A stretch of DNA of 64,000 bases from Silene conica. Its lineage: Eukaryota; Streptophyta; Magnoliopsida; Caryophyllales; Caryophyllaceae. Positions 35,617 to 48,618 of this stretch are shown piece after piece (the stretch's first letter is position 1; the number at the start of each line of letters is the position of its first letter). Both the position numbers and the translations under genes were made by a program. The DNA lies in the NCBI GenBank assembly GCA_029255685.2, contig CM055316.2, positions 69,579,237 to 69,643,236 of the forward strand, in the 5' to 3' direction. The notes under the pieces were generated by a model, which ran no database searches, was not told the DNA's origin, and was given only the letters and a program-made list of their open reading frames with translations.

Positions 35617-36577
35617 CTTAATTTACATTCAAGAAACACTACTTCTCGTAATAAAGTTTTTGTAAATGTAATAATTAGTTTTTATACAATATTTTGATTT
35701 TCCTACTTGTTAAACATCGATATCATTGGACTAATATATTAAAACGCCCCATGCTAATTGAGAATGTCCTTACCTCAGATGACTCGTGCTTAAAGGATTG
35801 AAAGTAATACTTACATACATCAACAAAGTTCACATTCTTTCATGAAAGCCAGAGATAAGAACGCCACAACCAAATGTGATACTGGTGGAGTAGTCTTAGG
35901 ATAAGTGATCATTTAGGGTTATTTTCATGATACGCATGCATAAATTCAAATTGCGCTGAAAAATATTTCTGTTGGTCTGTGGGCTAAGTGAAAAGTCTAT
36001 TAATAAGCTACCTTGAATAACCTCGTCTAATCTAAGCACATGGTCGGGATGTTTCAAGTAATGTAACCACTACTGTAAAAACAAAAATATAAATTAAGTT
36101 CAATGTGGCGAAAACACCGTGAAAACAACAATCACTACTAATTAAAAACTGAGTATTTATGTGAAATAGACGGCTCACGAGAAATAAATATCCTACAACT
36201 TAAACAAAATAATTAATGTTCGTCTAGTACAATAGTCCGTCTAATAAAATTATTAGAGTGCACTATGACAAATGCCATCTAATGGAAGCATTAATGAATT
36301 AAATGTATACAACACCAGGATGTTTTTCATAATTGGTAATTTATTAAATTTGCTAATTTGATACTATTCAGATTTATTATTTGGAAAAATTATTCTAAAC
36401 CGCTAATTCTCTACGTACTAAAAGATTAACACTACTACAAAATTCCCTCACTTTTTCCATACTGAGTAATTCTGATTAAATGAAAGACAAATGAATAAAG
36501 TGGACCCACAATTGATTTGGTTCATAATAACGAATTTAGGGAAGTAATAGTTATCACTAGCATATTATATAAATATG

Positions 36578-36606
<29 letters not shown>
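35617..36606. other. Intergenic, no recognisable gene
   Basis: About 1 kb of AT-rich sequence downstream of the GH1-like gene, ending in a TA run at 36590-36608. Nothing was identified. Confidence 0.5.
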
Positions 36607-36608
<2 letters not shown>

Positions 36609-37133
36609 GAAATTGAATCATGTGAGGCACCCTTCTTAGGGTAAGGCCGTCGTACCCATTCTAACCGTCGGATCTTAAAATTAAAGATTTACTAGATGAT
36701 GCCACGTATCCTCCTAAATAACCCCAACTATCAAAAATTTCCCTCATTCTTAGATCATTTGTTGGGTTCTTCTAAATCACTTTACTTTTTATCCAACTCC
36801 TATTCGTCTTCATCCTCATTCACTTGCATTTCGATCACCATTTTTATCACTAAGATTTTGATTGCCATCATTATCCTAATTTTTTTACGGAACTAGGTAA
36901 TTTCGATCACCTAATTTTCATTTCGATTTCATTCCGCACCCATATCACTTCGATTAACTTATTTAATTTGTAAAATCCTATATCGGCTTGTTTTATTACG
37001 GATTTTCGCTCTTCTTTTATGCAGGCTTTGATAGATTTCTCCAGTTCATTGTATGTTCTTTCCCCTTCTTTAACAGATTTTGATTTTTGTTGCTCAATCT
37101 GTTAAATTTTGGTTAAATCTTATTTAATTAGTT

Positions 37134-37685
37134 GGGATATTCTATATGGCACCCCTCAATTTTTTGACTTTCTACATGGTACCCATACACTTTTTAAAAC
37201 ATACATGGTACCCCTAATTGTTCTCATTATCACTACGCGTACCCCTAAACTTTATTTTCCGTCAATTAAACTCATTTTAAAGCTTTAAGTGATAACTTGA
37301 ACGCGTAAGGAAGCTTCTCATTTATTATCACATGACATAAGGACTCTATTTGGCTCAATATCCATCTCGATCCTAATATTTATAGATATATATGGGTTAA
37401 AAAAAAGGTGAAGGGAAAATTATTGATATTTGCCAAATTATCACGTCCAAAGAATGAATATTAATTCTAATAGAGTCCTTATGTCATGAGATGATAAATG
37501 TCAAGCTTGGTTATGCGTCTAAGTAATCATTTAACGCTTAAAAATGAGTTTAATTGACGGAAAATAAAGTTTAGGGGTACACGTAGTGATAATGACAACA
37601 ATTAGGGATATCATGTATGTTTTAAAAAGTGTAGGGGTACCATACAGAAAGTCAAAAAATTGAGGGGTACCATATAGAATATCCC
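37134..37685. mobile_element. Foldback Mutator-like MITE
   Basis: A 552-bp element whose two arms are inverted copies of about 160 bp each (GGGATATTCTATATGGCACC at the left and its near-complement at the right). It is flanked by the perfect 9-bp repeat TAATTAGTT (37125-37133, 37686-37694). Transcripts would form a long hairpin. Confidence 0.88.
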
Positions 37686-38697
37686 TAATTAGTTTTAGTA
37701 CTTAGTTTTGCTCTAGTCTTACTATTTTACTTCACTCGACTTCATCGTTTCTTTGCGTTCCTAATCTGGTCGATCATGCTCGTAATTTAAGTTTCAATTT
37801 TATTGTTCAATGTTATTTATGATGTTTTCATGTAACCGGGGTTTGTGACGAAACACTCATTTTGAAATGTTGATCATAATACCTAGATTTGAGAGCATAT
37901 ACCTTTTACTTTGACATTTATTGTTGTTGTTGTTTCATAGTTAATTTTAGCTGTTTCGGCTCTATTTAGCGAGTTTTTGGATAATTGAGTGTGATTACTT
38001 TGTCGTTCTTTGGATCCGTGTTTCATTTCCGGAGGTTTGATGAAATTCCCGTAGCTACTTCGTCTTTTTAAATGTGTTATTGCTTGAGTGGTCGATCGAT
38101 TTTTGCTAAAAAGAAATGGCCATCTGCTATTATTTAGTCTTGTATCAATTAATTTGTGTTGAATAAATTTGTTGTCTACTAAGTTAATCTACTTGATTTG
38201 TGAGTTTTTTTAGAGGTTAATTCCGATATTATAGCTTTGTTTCTAATCTACTTGATTTTTTGCACTTTCATGTTTCATTCTTTGTTGTAATCAGGTGCTT
38301 AATTGTTAATATTAGGTTAATTTGAATTCTACTAAATTAAACTAAATCCATTTTCTTGAGTCCAATTAAACGGTAATCACGTAATTCTCGAGTTTTACTT
38401 GAGAAATATAAAATTACACGTTTGACTGAGCATATAGCTCGATTACAAGAATACTAGCATTAACACATTATTTTTGTTCCCTTCTTGCAGTGGAAGCCAG
38501 AAATGACCTAGATGAACTACTGGTTGTTGTTGCTTCCCGCAAGGCTACCAGTTTAGTTTCTTTTTTTGATCAACTTTAAAATTCTCGTCGCCCACAAAGT
38601 TTTTAAATCAAAAATTGACTCAACTTTAATGTTGTCTATTGGTTTTCAGGTCTTCCTTGTTTGGGGCCCCTCTGGAAGAAAGTGGAACCAGTTTTTT

Positions 38698-40190
38698 AAG
38701 TTCAAGTTTCACGAAATAAAGTCCCGGTTTCACAAATTAAGGTCCAAAATTCACGAAATAAGATATTAAAAATTTTGTGAGTAAACAAACATATTAAGTC
38801 CAAGTTTCACAAAATAAGGTCCCGATTTCATAAATTAAGGTCCAAGATTCACGAAATAATAAATTATAAATTTTGTGAGTAAACAAACATTTTAAGTTTA
38901 AGTTTCATGGAATAAGGTTCTAATTTCACAAATTAAGGTCCAAGATTCATAAAAATAAGAAATGAAACATTTCGTGAGTAAACAAACATTTTAAGTCCAC
39001 GTTTCACGAAATAAGGTTCCAGTTTCACAAATTAAGGTCTAGGATTCACGAAATAAGAAATTAAACATTTCGTGAGTAAACAAACATTTTAAGTCCAAGT
39101 TTCACAAAATAAGGTCTCGGTTTCACAAATTAAGGTCAAAGATTCACAAAATAAGAAATTATACGTTTCGTGAGTAAACAAACATTTTAGGTCCAAGTTT
39201 CCAGAAATAAGGTCTAGGTTTCACAAATTAAGGTCCAAGATTCGTGAAATAAGAAATTACACATTTCGTGAGTGAACAAACATTTTAAGTCTAATTTTTA
39301 CAAAATGAAGTCCCGATTTCACAAATTAAGGTCCAAGATTCACGAAATAAAGATTTAAACATTTCGTGAGTGAACAAACATTTTAAGTCCAAGTTTCACG
39401 AAATAAAGTTCCGATTTCACAAATTAAGGTCTAAGATTCACGAAATAAGATATTAAACATTTCGTGGGTAAACAAACATTTTAAGTTCAACTTTCACGAA
39501 ATAAGGTCTCGATTTCACAAATTAAGGTCCAAAATTCACGAAATAAGAAATTATACATTTTGTGAGTAAACAACCTTTTTAAGTTCAAGTTTCACGGAAT
39601 AAGGTTTTAGTTTCACAAATTAATTAAGGTACAAGATTCACAAAATAAAAAATTAAACATTTCGTGAGTAAACAAACATTTAAACGCCAAGTTTCACAAT
39701 ATAAGGTCTTGGTTTCACAAATTAAGGTCAAAGATTCACGAAATAAGAAATTATACATTTCGTGAGTAAACAAACATTTTATGTCCAAGTTTCACAAAAT
39801 AAGGTACCGGTTTCACAAATTAAGGTCCAAGATTCACGAAATAAGAAATTAAATATTTCGTGAGTAAACAAACATTTTAAGTCTAAGTTTCACGAATTAA
39901 AGTCCCGGTTTCACAAAATAACGTCCAAGATTCGCGAAATAAGAAATTATACATTTTGTGAGTAAACAAATATTTTAAGTTCAAATTTCACGGAATAAGG
40001 TTCTAGTTTCACAAATTTAGGTCCAAGATTCACGAAATAAGAAATTAAACATTTCGTAAGTAAACAAACATTTTAAGTCCAAGTTTCACGAAATAAGGTT
40101 CTAGTTTCACAAATTAAGGTTTAGGATTCACGAAATAAGAAATTAAACATTTCGTGAGTAAACAAACATTTTAAGTCCAAGTTTCACAAA
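38698..40190. repeat. 98-bp tandem array, about 15 copies
   Basis: Fifteen full copies and a partial one follow with a nearly constant period of 98 bp (one step is 102 because of a 4-bp insertion). Each unit contains three diverged direct sub-repeats of about 20 bp (GTTTCACGAAATAAGGTCC type) and ends in an inverted pair, TCACGAAAT then ATTTCGTGA, separated by about 12 bases. It has no coding function. It is more like a satellite seed than a minisatellite. Confidence 0.93.
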
Positions 40191-40375
40191 TATAAGAAAA
40201 AGAGTAAAATAGATAAATTTTTTAGATACAGAAAATATTTGGGCCAAAATAAAATGTTAGAAATGACCCCATAATTTTCATCCCATTGAAATTAGTGCAA
40301 GGAACATTAAAAATCATGTCCAACATAGAAAGGGTTCGGCGGCCTCACCATAATTAAGGGCCTCACCGGATCCGG

Positions 40376-40539
<164 letters not shown>

Positions 40540-40652
40540 ACCCTCTTTAAATGAGTCTTGCGTCCAATTTTCAGCCATTAGATCTGATCAGATGAACGGC
40601 CACGATTTGATGCGCGAGATTAGAGGGGTAGTTTTGTAATTCTGTGGTAGCA

Positions 40653-40660
40653 TATAAAAG
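40653..40660 (+). promoter_or_regulatory. TATA box before FRS pseudogene A
   Basis: TATAAAAG lies upstream of a leader that appears to contain introns (donor AG|GTAAAT near 40783; acceptor TTTCAG near 41483). Confidence 0.45.
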
Positions 40661-41491
40661 GTCATTTTTCAGGGATTTCTATTCTTTTTAGCCGGTTAAT
40701 TCACCGCTTCTTTTTCCTCTCTCCAAGCAAATCTCTCAAAATCAAATTAATCAACAAATTCGAATGAGCAAATCTCTATTCAGGTAAATCACTTCATCTT
40801 AACATTTATTTGATCAGTTAAGAGTGATTGAATCAAACGCATGTTAAATTACTTGTATTTTTTTTATTAATTTCATTTTTATTTCAATTTTTTAGTGTTT
40901 CGATTTTATATTTTTCGTTGCTTAATTTTTGCGTTCTCGTTCAATTCTTCGCCTAATGTTTATCGTTCTTTCATCTACCATTTGTTTTACTTACTGGTAA
41001 ATCACTTAATCTTAACATTCATTCGATCAGTTTTATAGTTATTGAATCAAACATACGGTAAATTACTGGTATATTTTTTATTAATTTCAATTTTAAATGT
41101 TTTCGATTTATATTTGTTGATTCATTTTTGCGATCTCGATCAATTCTTCGCCTAATGTTTATCGTTCTTTCTTTTGTTTTACCTATTTTTCAGTTTTCGT
41201 CATAGATCTCACTTGCAACTCAACATGCGTGTTTTGATTCAATGACTCTTAATTCTGGTATTTTCATGTCTTCTTTTTTCGATGTGAATGTTTTTTGTGT
41301 GTGCTTGAATAAGTTTTGTAATAATATACTGAATTAGTTTTATATTTTTTTTTCGGAATTTGATTGATGAAATAATTTTTTCTATATTTGTAACACTCAT
41401 TCAATCATTTTAAGAGTGTTGAAATGAAATTCATGTTAACTTGTTAATTTCAATGGTTGCTTCTTTTGTTTTACTTATTTCAGCTTTCGCG

Positions 41492-42149
41492 ATGGATCTC
41501 AATGGAATTCAACATGCTTTTGACTCATTGACTCTTAATTCTGGTCTTTTTTGTCTGCTTTTCAACATGTTTTCATTTCAATGTGTGTTCAGTTGGTCAA
41601 ATATGTGTCCTGAAGTGCGTATCTTTTTTTATTAGTAGTTGTCCATGACGATGTCATCCTCTTTGTCTGCGCGTGCAAGACGTCTTAGTAGCAGCGAACG
41701 GATGAGGAAATTACAGAGGCAATTTACTGTTAGATTGGGGATGTGTTTTAGCACACTTGAGGAAACATTGTTGTTCTATCAGATTTATGCTATTTCACGT
41801 GGTTTTCAACCCAGACCATTCAGTCAAAAACCAATATATTTTGGTGGGAATTAGGTGAAGTATGTGGTTTGTAATAACCATGGTAATCACAAACATATAT
41901 AGCAATAGGGGCAATCCAAGGACTGGATGTAATGCTATGATCAGGTTTATATACAATAATGGAGAAGGTTATGTTGTTGACATGTTACATGTTGTTCACA
42001 ATCATTCTGCTTTGTCAGTTAAGGATTCTCTCCGTAAACTGGCAACAAACATTGGTGTGTTCAAAAAGTTAAGAATCATAAACAACTTTGAAGATGTTGA
42101 GATGTTCGTTGATGAGTTTAACAAGCTTTCTGTGTCAAGCCGTTTGTGA
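41492..42149 (+). pseudogene. FAR1/FRS-like N-terminal fragment (copy A)
   Basis: A remnant of a FAR1-related (FRS) gene, the family of domesticated and transposon-borne Mutator transposases. A first exon MDLNGIQHAF ends LNSG before a GT donor, like copy B at 44055. Next come an FAR1-type segment (ETLLFYQIYAISRGF, near 41765) and, in a shifted frame, GCNAMIRFIYNNGEGY and HVVHNH (41925-42010), the zinc-binding end of the FAR1 domain. The catalytic DDE part and the SWIM finger are absent. It ends at a stop at 42149, and at least one frameshift near 41850 makes it non-functional. It is clearly related to copy B, so it may be a truncated duplicate. Confidence 0.7.
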
Positions 42150-42171
42150 TTTGGAGTTCATCAAATCTGTT

Positions 42172-42512
42172 ACTAATTTTAGTTTGAAGTGTTACAAGTT
42201 ATGTTTTCTGTATTACATTGAACATTATACAAATAATCCATTTGAACTTCAAGCATGTTACAAATAACTGTAGAAGTGTTACAATTTACATATTTCAGTA
42301 TTATATTAAACAATGGAAGTGTTACAATTTACATTTTTCAGTATTACAATTTACATTTATCACTAGTACATCAAATATTTATACATTTAAATCGTTTGAA
42401 CTTCCAATATGTTACAAATAACTTCAGAACTGTCTCAATTCAATTAAAATCCTTGAACTTCAAATGTGTTACAAACAGATGGTACATGTGTTACAATTCA
42501 CTTATTTTGTAT
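42172..42512. repeat. TGTTACA-type degenerate repeats
   Basis: Repeated diverged phrases of the form TGTTACAAATAACTGTAGAAG and GTGTTACAATTTACATTTTT. The same phrases recur at 43405-43870 beyond two inserted elements. No gene. Confidence 0.65.
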
Positions 42513-43226
42513 GGGACGTGCTTTTTCACATACGAATTTTACTCTTTCACATACGATATTTACATTTATACCCTTGTCATTTTTTTCCACACATCAATTC
42601 ATTTTTTGTTCTTCTTTCCTCCATCCCCCTTCACCACCAACATTCTGCTCAACATCCTTTATTCCGTGAGTCTAGTCGTGATCAATTGCTTCTCCGACCA
42701 ACCTCGCTCTGGCAATACATCTTACTTCGTATAAAAGGAAATTAAATGAGAAAATTTAAGTGGTTTGATTTTGCAAAAAATTAACGAAAAATTGATTGTG
42801 CGTATTACACATCACCCAGAATCAGTGCACACATACTCCGTAATAGCGCAAACTTGATTCTGGGTAGTACATATTGTTAATAGCACAAAACATTAATTAA
42901 AGAATTTCGCAGTGCTAGATATGCTTCGACAGTAGTACGAGAAGAGTAAACATTATCTGTAATCGATAATCAATTGAATATTATTTTTATTAATTGATAA
43001 ACCCTAACCCTAATAATTGAAAAAAATATGTTAATAATTAAACAACAAAATCAATTCATTAATTGGTACTAGATTGTTCGAGTTAATGGAGCAACTAGAT
43101 TCGATTTTAGAGGAGAAAAATATTTTTAACAGTTAATTTGATTAGATAGGAAAAGGGTATGATAGGTAAAGTTTATGAAAAAGTGTATGTGAAAGAGTAA
43201 ATCTCGTATGTGAAAAAGTAATTCCG
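42513..43226. mobile_element. Mutator-like MITE
   Basis: A 714-bp element with inverted ends sharing CTTTTTCACATACGA and TTACTCTTTCACATAC, flanked by the perfect 9-bp repeat ATTTTGTAT (42504-42512, 43227-43235). No transposase inside. Confidence 0.82.
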
Positions 43227-43255
43227 ATTTTGTATCACATCAAACATTTTATTCA

Positions 43256-43404
43256 CTTGCTTGAGAATGAGAATGCTCAAAATATAGATTGGTTTAATAC
43301 TCGAAGTCATATGATGTAATGCCTGATAGGGGTTTCGAATCCGGCACCTCCTTGTAACTTATTTTTCTTAGATGACTATATTATACTCACATTTCACCAA
43401 AAAA
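43256..43404 (+). mobile_element. Short SINE-like retroposon
   Basis: A 149-bp insert ending in a short A run and flanked by the direct repeat AAACATTTTATTCA (43242-43255, 43405-43418). It contains GGTTTCGAATCC (43331-43342), which resembles the B box of RNA polymerase III promoters. A 5'-truncated tRNA-derived SINE is likely; no convincing A box is visible. Confidence 0.68.
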
Positions 43405-43870
43405 AAACATTTTATTCATTTATAACTCTTTGAACTTCAATTATGTTACAAATAATTGTAGAAGTGTTACATTTTACATTTTTCACTATTACATTAAACA
43501 TTTATTGATTTTTACCCTTCAAAATTAAAGCTGCTACAATAGCTCTTACATCAAACATTTTTTTCCTTTTTCTTCAAAAGTTAAATGTGTGCACAATTAC
43601 CTATTTTTTTTAAAAATATTTTACGCTTTTGTCAGTATTAGTTCAAACGTGTTACAAATTACTGTTAATAGTGTTACAATATACCTTTTTCAGTGTTACA
43701 TTAAACATCTATTCATTTTTAACCTTAAAATAAAACTTGTTACATTTAGCTACAAGAAGTGTTACATTTTTAATGTTTCAGTATTATATTTTAACAGTAT
43801 TTTAAAATTTACACTTTTTAATTTGTTAAATTGTGAAATTTTTGAACAATTGTTATATTAGACTATGGCC
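43405..43870. repeat. TGTTACA-type degenerate repeats, second part
   Basis: Continuation of the AT-rich repeats of 42172-42512, separated from them by the MITE and the SINE-like insert. No gene. Confidence 0.6.
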
Positions 43871-43940
43871 CACCTACGTTAAATAAGATAGTTTAGGCAA
43901 TTCCACTTTCCTTATTCCATAACAACTCTTGTTTGCAACC

Positions 43941-43948
43941 TATATATT
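43941..43948 (+). promoter_or_regulatory. TATA box before FRS pseudogene B
   Basis: TATATATT lies 114 bp before the first ATG of copy B (44055). Confidence 0.45.
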
Positions 43949-45299
43949 TTTATTTTCCTCTCTTTATTTCTTGTCAAATTTTTAAAACCCAAATTTCCAA
44001 TTAACGTTTGGTTGTATTCTCTCTTCAACGTTGGATGTTTTTGTGTTTTTCATAATGAATTCAAGCTCGTCAGCAATGGAAATTCACGAAATTGAACAAA
44101 ATCTTACATCCGACACTCTTAGTTCTGGTAAATTCTCTGTGTTGTTTTTATTATGCTTTTTGTTGTGGTTTAGATTATGAATTTTGATTGTTCTTTTTGT
44201 TCATAATTCAGCTCCCTTAATTGATATCAATGAAATTCCTGAACTTCCTACTACTTCTGCTCTTAATTCTGGTAATCGATTTTTTTTGTATAATTACGTG
44301 TTGTGTATTCTCGTTTAGTTTTCTCTTTGTTATATTTTTATTTTCCAATCTGCTGTTTTCGTTTGTGTTTTATATCTTTTTTATATAATTCTCTGTTATT
44401 CTTTTATTTTGTAGCAAACAACAATAACGTTGTTCACCGTACACCTACATGTGTTGCATCGTCTTTTAGTACACATAATAGACATCCACTAATATTGAGT
44501 TATACACCTGGTGGTAGCGAGCACTGGTTGCGGAGGGTAGAACAGGAGTTCACTCCTAAACTGGGGATGTTTTTTTAATACTCTTATGGACGGACTGTTG
44601 TTTTATAAGGTTTATGCCTTATCATGTGATTTTGAACCTAGGCATGTATACTACAAAGAGACGACGAGATGGTGCAATATGTAAAAAGTCTGTTGTTTGC
44701 ATACGCCAAGGTTTTAGGGAAAATAGGAATGGGGAAAGGAATAGTAACACAAGCACTACAACAAAATGACACTTGCGCCACGATTTACGTCACGAGAATT
44801 CATAATTCGTGACCTAAATTTGCTTAGCCACGGGAAAAAAAGTCTCCTTCCTTCAAAATTAATTGGTAAAAAAATTTATGTCACGGGAAAATATATCCGT
44901 GGCAAATAATTGTTTTTAGTCACGAATTAAGCCATGACCGTGGCTAACAAATGTGTTTAGTCACGCATCAAGTCACGAACGTGACTAATAATTATTTTTA
45001 GCCACAATATCGTGGCTAATTATGATTTATTGTCACAGGTAAGTTAACCGTGACTAATTAGTGTGCTTAGCCACACTGAATTCTTAACGTGACTAATTAT
45101 AATTTATTGTCACAACTAAATTATCTGTGACTATATTGCTCTTAGCCACACGCTGAATTCTTACTGTGACTAATTGTGATTTATTGTCACAAGTAAATTA
45201 CCCGTGACTAATTATCGCTCTTAGCTACGCACTGGATTTTTACCGTGACTAAGTATGATTTTTGGAGATGATCACTACTACAATCAATAGAATAAGTAA

Positions 45300-47849
45300 C
45301 ACTAGATAGAGAACGCCTTACTTGGATAAACGTCTTCTAGATTAATAGAGAACGCTCTGCAAATGTTAACAATATAAATTAAAAAAAAAACTAATTAAGT
45401 GATAGAACAGTAACGTACGCTCAGTTTCTTCAATGTCAATTTCTTCGGAAAAACAGTAACCCACGACTAATAGAACAGTAAACCACAATTTGTTCAAATA
45501 CCTTATTCAATTTGTTCATCAATTTGTTCGAAAATTGTTGATCAAATTCTTCATCATAAGCTTCATTTGTCATCTTCAACATCAATTTCAACTTCAAATA
45601 ACTTATTCAATTCATCCGTTGCAAGATTCACGCTCAAACCCTAGCTTTCTCGCCGATTACATGTAAGTTTTATTCGCTCTTCTTCGTCTAGTTAGAGTAA
45701 TTGTTGCTAAATTATTGTTGTTCCACCCTTGTTTGTTATTAGGGTAAGGAGATTAATTGTTGCAAAATTGTTGTTGCTCTTAAAGTATCGATTTCCTCCC
45801 TTTCCTGGTCGATCTCTTTCCTTTCCCTGTTGTCTTTGATGAAAGGAAAGCCTTCACAGTCTGAAAACCTTGTACAATAGAGGGACTAAGTTAAATGCCT
45901 TTGTTGAACATTATTAATTTTTACTTGCTACTTGGTTTTGGACTAGGATTGATATTGCCTTTGTCTTTATTGAGAGGCAAGTCATTTGTCAATGTTGATA
46001 GCGAGCCATCTAGAAAAATCCCATCTGTTATGCTTTTGTACGGGGGCTGATCTGGTTGGCTAGTTCCGTTGTGAGTTTGTGACTATTGACTAATCACGCC
46101 TCGTCTAAGAGTTTAAAAACCCCTGTCACGCAAAACTAGTGTTTTTAAATGGTAGAGCTATGGAATGAACACAGTGCTAGCTATGGCGACCTCTCATCAA
46201 CCATGAAAGTTCTTTTTCACTCAGTTTAATATTTACTTCTGTCTTCATTGGTTCAGTTCATTATATTCGTACAGTAAGCAAAACAGTGTTGGTAAATACA
46301 GAAAAATAGGAAAACAATTGACGGGGTGATGCCCTGCTTATTGAATGGTCTGGAAATGTGATCCCTTCAGATGTCGAGTCAAATGCCCTGTGAATGCTGC
46401 ACGTAAAGAAGCTCCATGTCGATCTTATCTGACATGATTACTGCTGCCCATGAAACCTCAGCCCTTGGGTTCCTTAACCAATCATAACAACCGGCTGCAG
46501 AATAGTCATGAGGTTGCCCAGACCATTCTCCACCATTAAAACCTTCTGCCCCTGGGTTCCTTAACCAATCCAGTTAACCAGCTTTCCCACCATTGCAGTG
46601 TTGGGTATAATATACACTGGTTTAACATTCTTCCTCTTGCACACTACTCCATTCATCCAAAGTCTTCACTAGTCTGTGATAGAATAAGGTTGAACATCGT
46701 ACAACAATCTTATTGTTTACCTTTGTGGTATAATCATCAGAACCTGTAAGTAATTCACACAATTCACTACTACTCCATTAATCTTATTGCTCATGCTACT
46801 ACCTACTGCACTAATCTACTACTACTCACTTCGGTCACTTCGTATTACCACTACTATGAACTGTTACTGCACTAGGCTACATTACTGCACTATATCTGTC
46901 GCTGCTGCTGTTCTTATGATATGCTCTGTCTCTGCAATTCTACCCTACTGCATCACTGCCAGTCCGTGTCTACCCTACTGCACTACTGCTTTACCATCAC
47001 TCTTTATTTTAATAGTTCTTGGCATGTTACAAGATACTGACACTAAGCAATGACATAATTGGGTAGTTTTGTGTACTTGGTTAAATATCACCATGATTTC
47101 TCATTAAATACAAAAAAAACTATTCTTAGCTCGGCCTTGTGAATCCATGATTGCTCATTACCACTCAATATCACCATTTCAGCAGCTCTCTATAACCATC
47201 ACAACTATCAGCCTCAGAGAGTGTCACGCAATACAGATTCCACGTACTGCACTCCCATGGTTAACAGCTAAAGCTGGTATTGCGTCCAGTAACTCAGACC
47301 CCAGCTTCCCTTACTCCATGCTTTCTCAAGTCCATACTCAGTAATGCCATTCCAGCAGCTTCAATCCCTACTACTCAGCCACTATCAGAAATCCGTATAC
47401 AACTGCCAGCTGTTCAGAATGAGAGCCACAGTCTGAACTACTGACTGTACCCAGCCAAATACCTACAGCCAACATTCTGTTCGTGCACAGATGCCTGGCC
47501 ATCCCAACTTCCAGCACTCATTCCTGCATCAGATCAGGTCCCGTAGCCTTCAGAGTATTAGTACCAATGGCCTGACTTGGTGCCTTCCTTGCAATAGTTC
47601 TGAGAGTGTACCATATCACATAGTTCTTGTTGTGCCTGCCCATGAGAGACCAAGTATTCAATAGGCCTGGAGGAATCAGAATTGTCATCAGGAGGCATAG
47701 GGACTGCATATGACATGTGTTTTATAGATGAAATATATGTTTGCCATATTATGTATCAATTATTCATCCTTATTTCCGTACAGTATACACATTTAATAAT
47801 AAACAGTGTTCACATTTGATCTCATCTATTTGTTTTTTAATGTCACAGT
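45300..47849. other. Inner CACTA sequence without a readable gene
   Basis: A stretch with a possible leader exon (CTCGCCGATTACATG then GTAAGT at 45662) and short frames rich in Thr, Ser and Cys. Two diverged copies of a segment containing GGGTTCCTTAACCAATC lie at 46466 and 46553. No domain recognised. Confidence 0.45.
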
Positions 47850-48618
47850 ATGGGTAAAGAAGGAGATAAAGATTCACATCCAAAAAAGAAGACAAGGGGT
47901 CCGTCAACGGGAAAAACATTTGAAGATATTCTTAGTAGTACCGAGAGTGTAGCAAACCAAGCAAAAAATGATAAAAAAGAGCTACTACATATTGAGTTTA
48001 ATAAGCATGGTCAAGCTTACGGGCGATGATGAGACGTAGCACCAATGGTGTTAATGGGTAGTGGATAAGATGCTTATGAGTCTCGTGAGCCGTTTTAATA
48101 ATGACTACTCATTCCACTAAGCATACCTCAGAAATCATCTTGAAATTTGTCAACATTGTCTCTGCACTTTCAACCTTTTTTACTTGTTATAGACAACTAT
48201 TTTTATTGCTATGATTTTCTGAAGGCCCTGCCCAAGTGTTTGTTGATTGCGTTATCTTAAATTGATCGTTACGCTATCTTTTGGTCAGGGAGGCCATTTC
48301 AGTATTGCAGATCAATCGTTATGTTCGTTAGTGAGACTGTTCTAAGACTGGCTGATCTGCAATGCTGGCATAGCTTGTCATTTGGTCGCTTCCAGGTGAA
48401 ATTTGGTTACATAATTGTTATTATTATTTCACTTCTCTTGCTTGTATGCTAACAACAGATATGCTGCTTGTCAGATGGAACTATATCTTAATCCAAATCT
48501 ATTAAAGAAATGGAAAAATATAACAAAAGCAGAAGCCGAAAAGGCTAAGAAACGAGGAGAAAGCTATGATCTGTTAAGTTATGTGGAAGTGACATATCTA
48601 AAAATAAAAGATGTTTGA
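47850..48618 (+). pseudogene. Remnant of a CACTA-encoded protein
   Basis: A 59-codon frame (47850-48029) starts MGKEGDKDSHPKKKTRGPST and contains LLHIEFNKHGQAYG. This is the type of sequence seen at the start of the plant transposase (Ptta/En/Spm) domain, where a basic RGP segment precedes V-x-FN-x-x-GQP. It is stopped by TGA. A second piece (about 48457-48618, MELYLNPNLLKKWKNITKAE) lies downstream in another frame. Together they look like decayed exons of the accessory CACTA protein; a spliced intact form could not be assembled by eye. Confidence 0.5.

Noticed and set aside
38698..40190. Regular repeat spacing as a possible CRISPR array
   Set aside because: Units are contiguous 98-bp tandem copies without unique spacers, in a plant genome with nested transposons.
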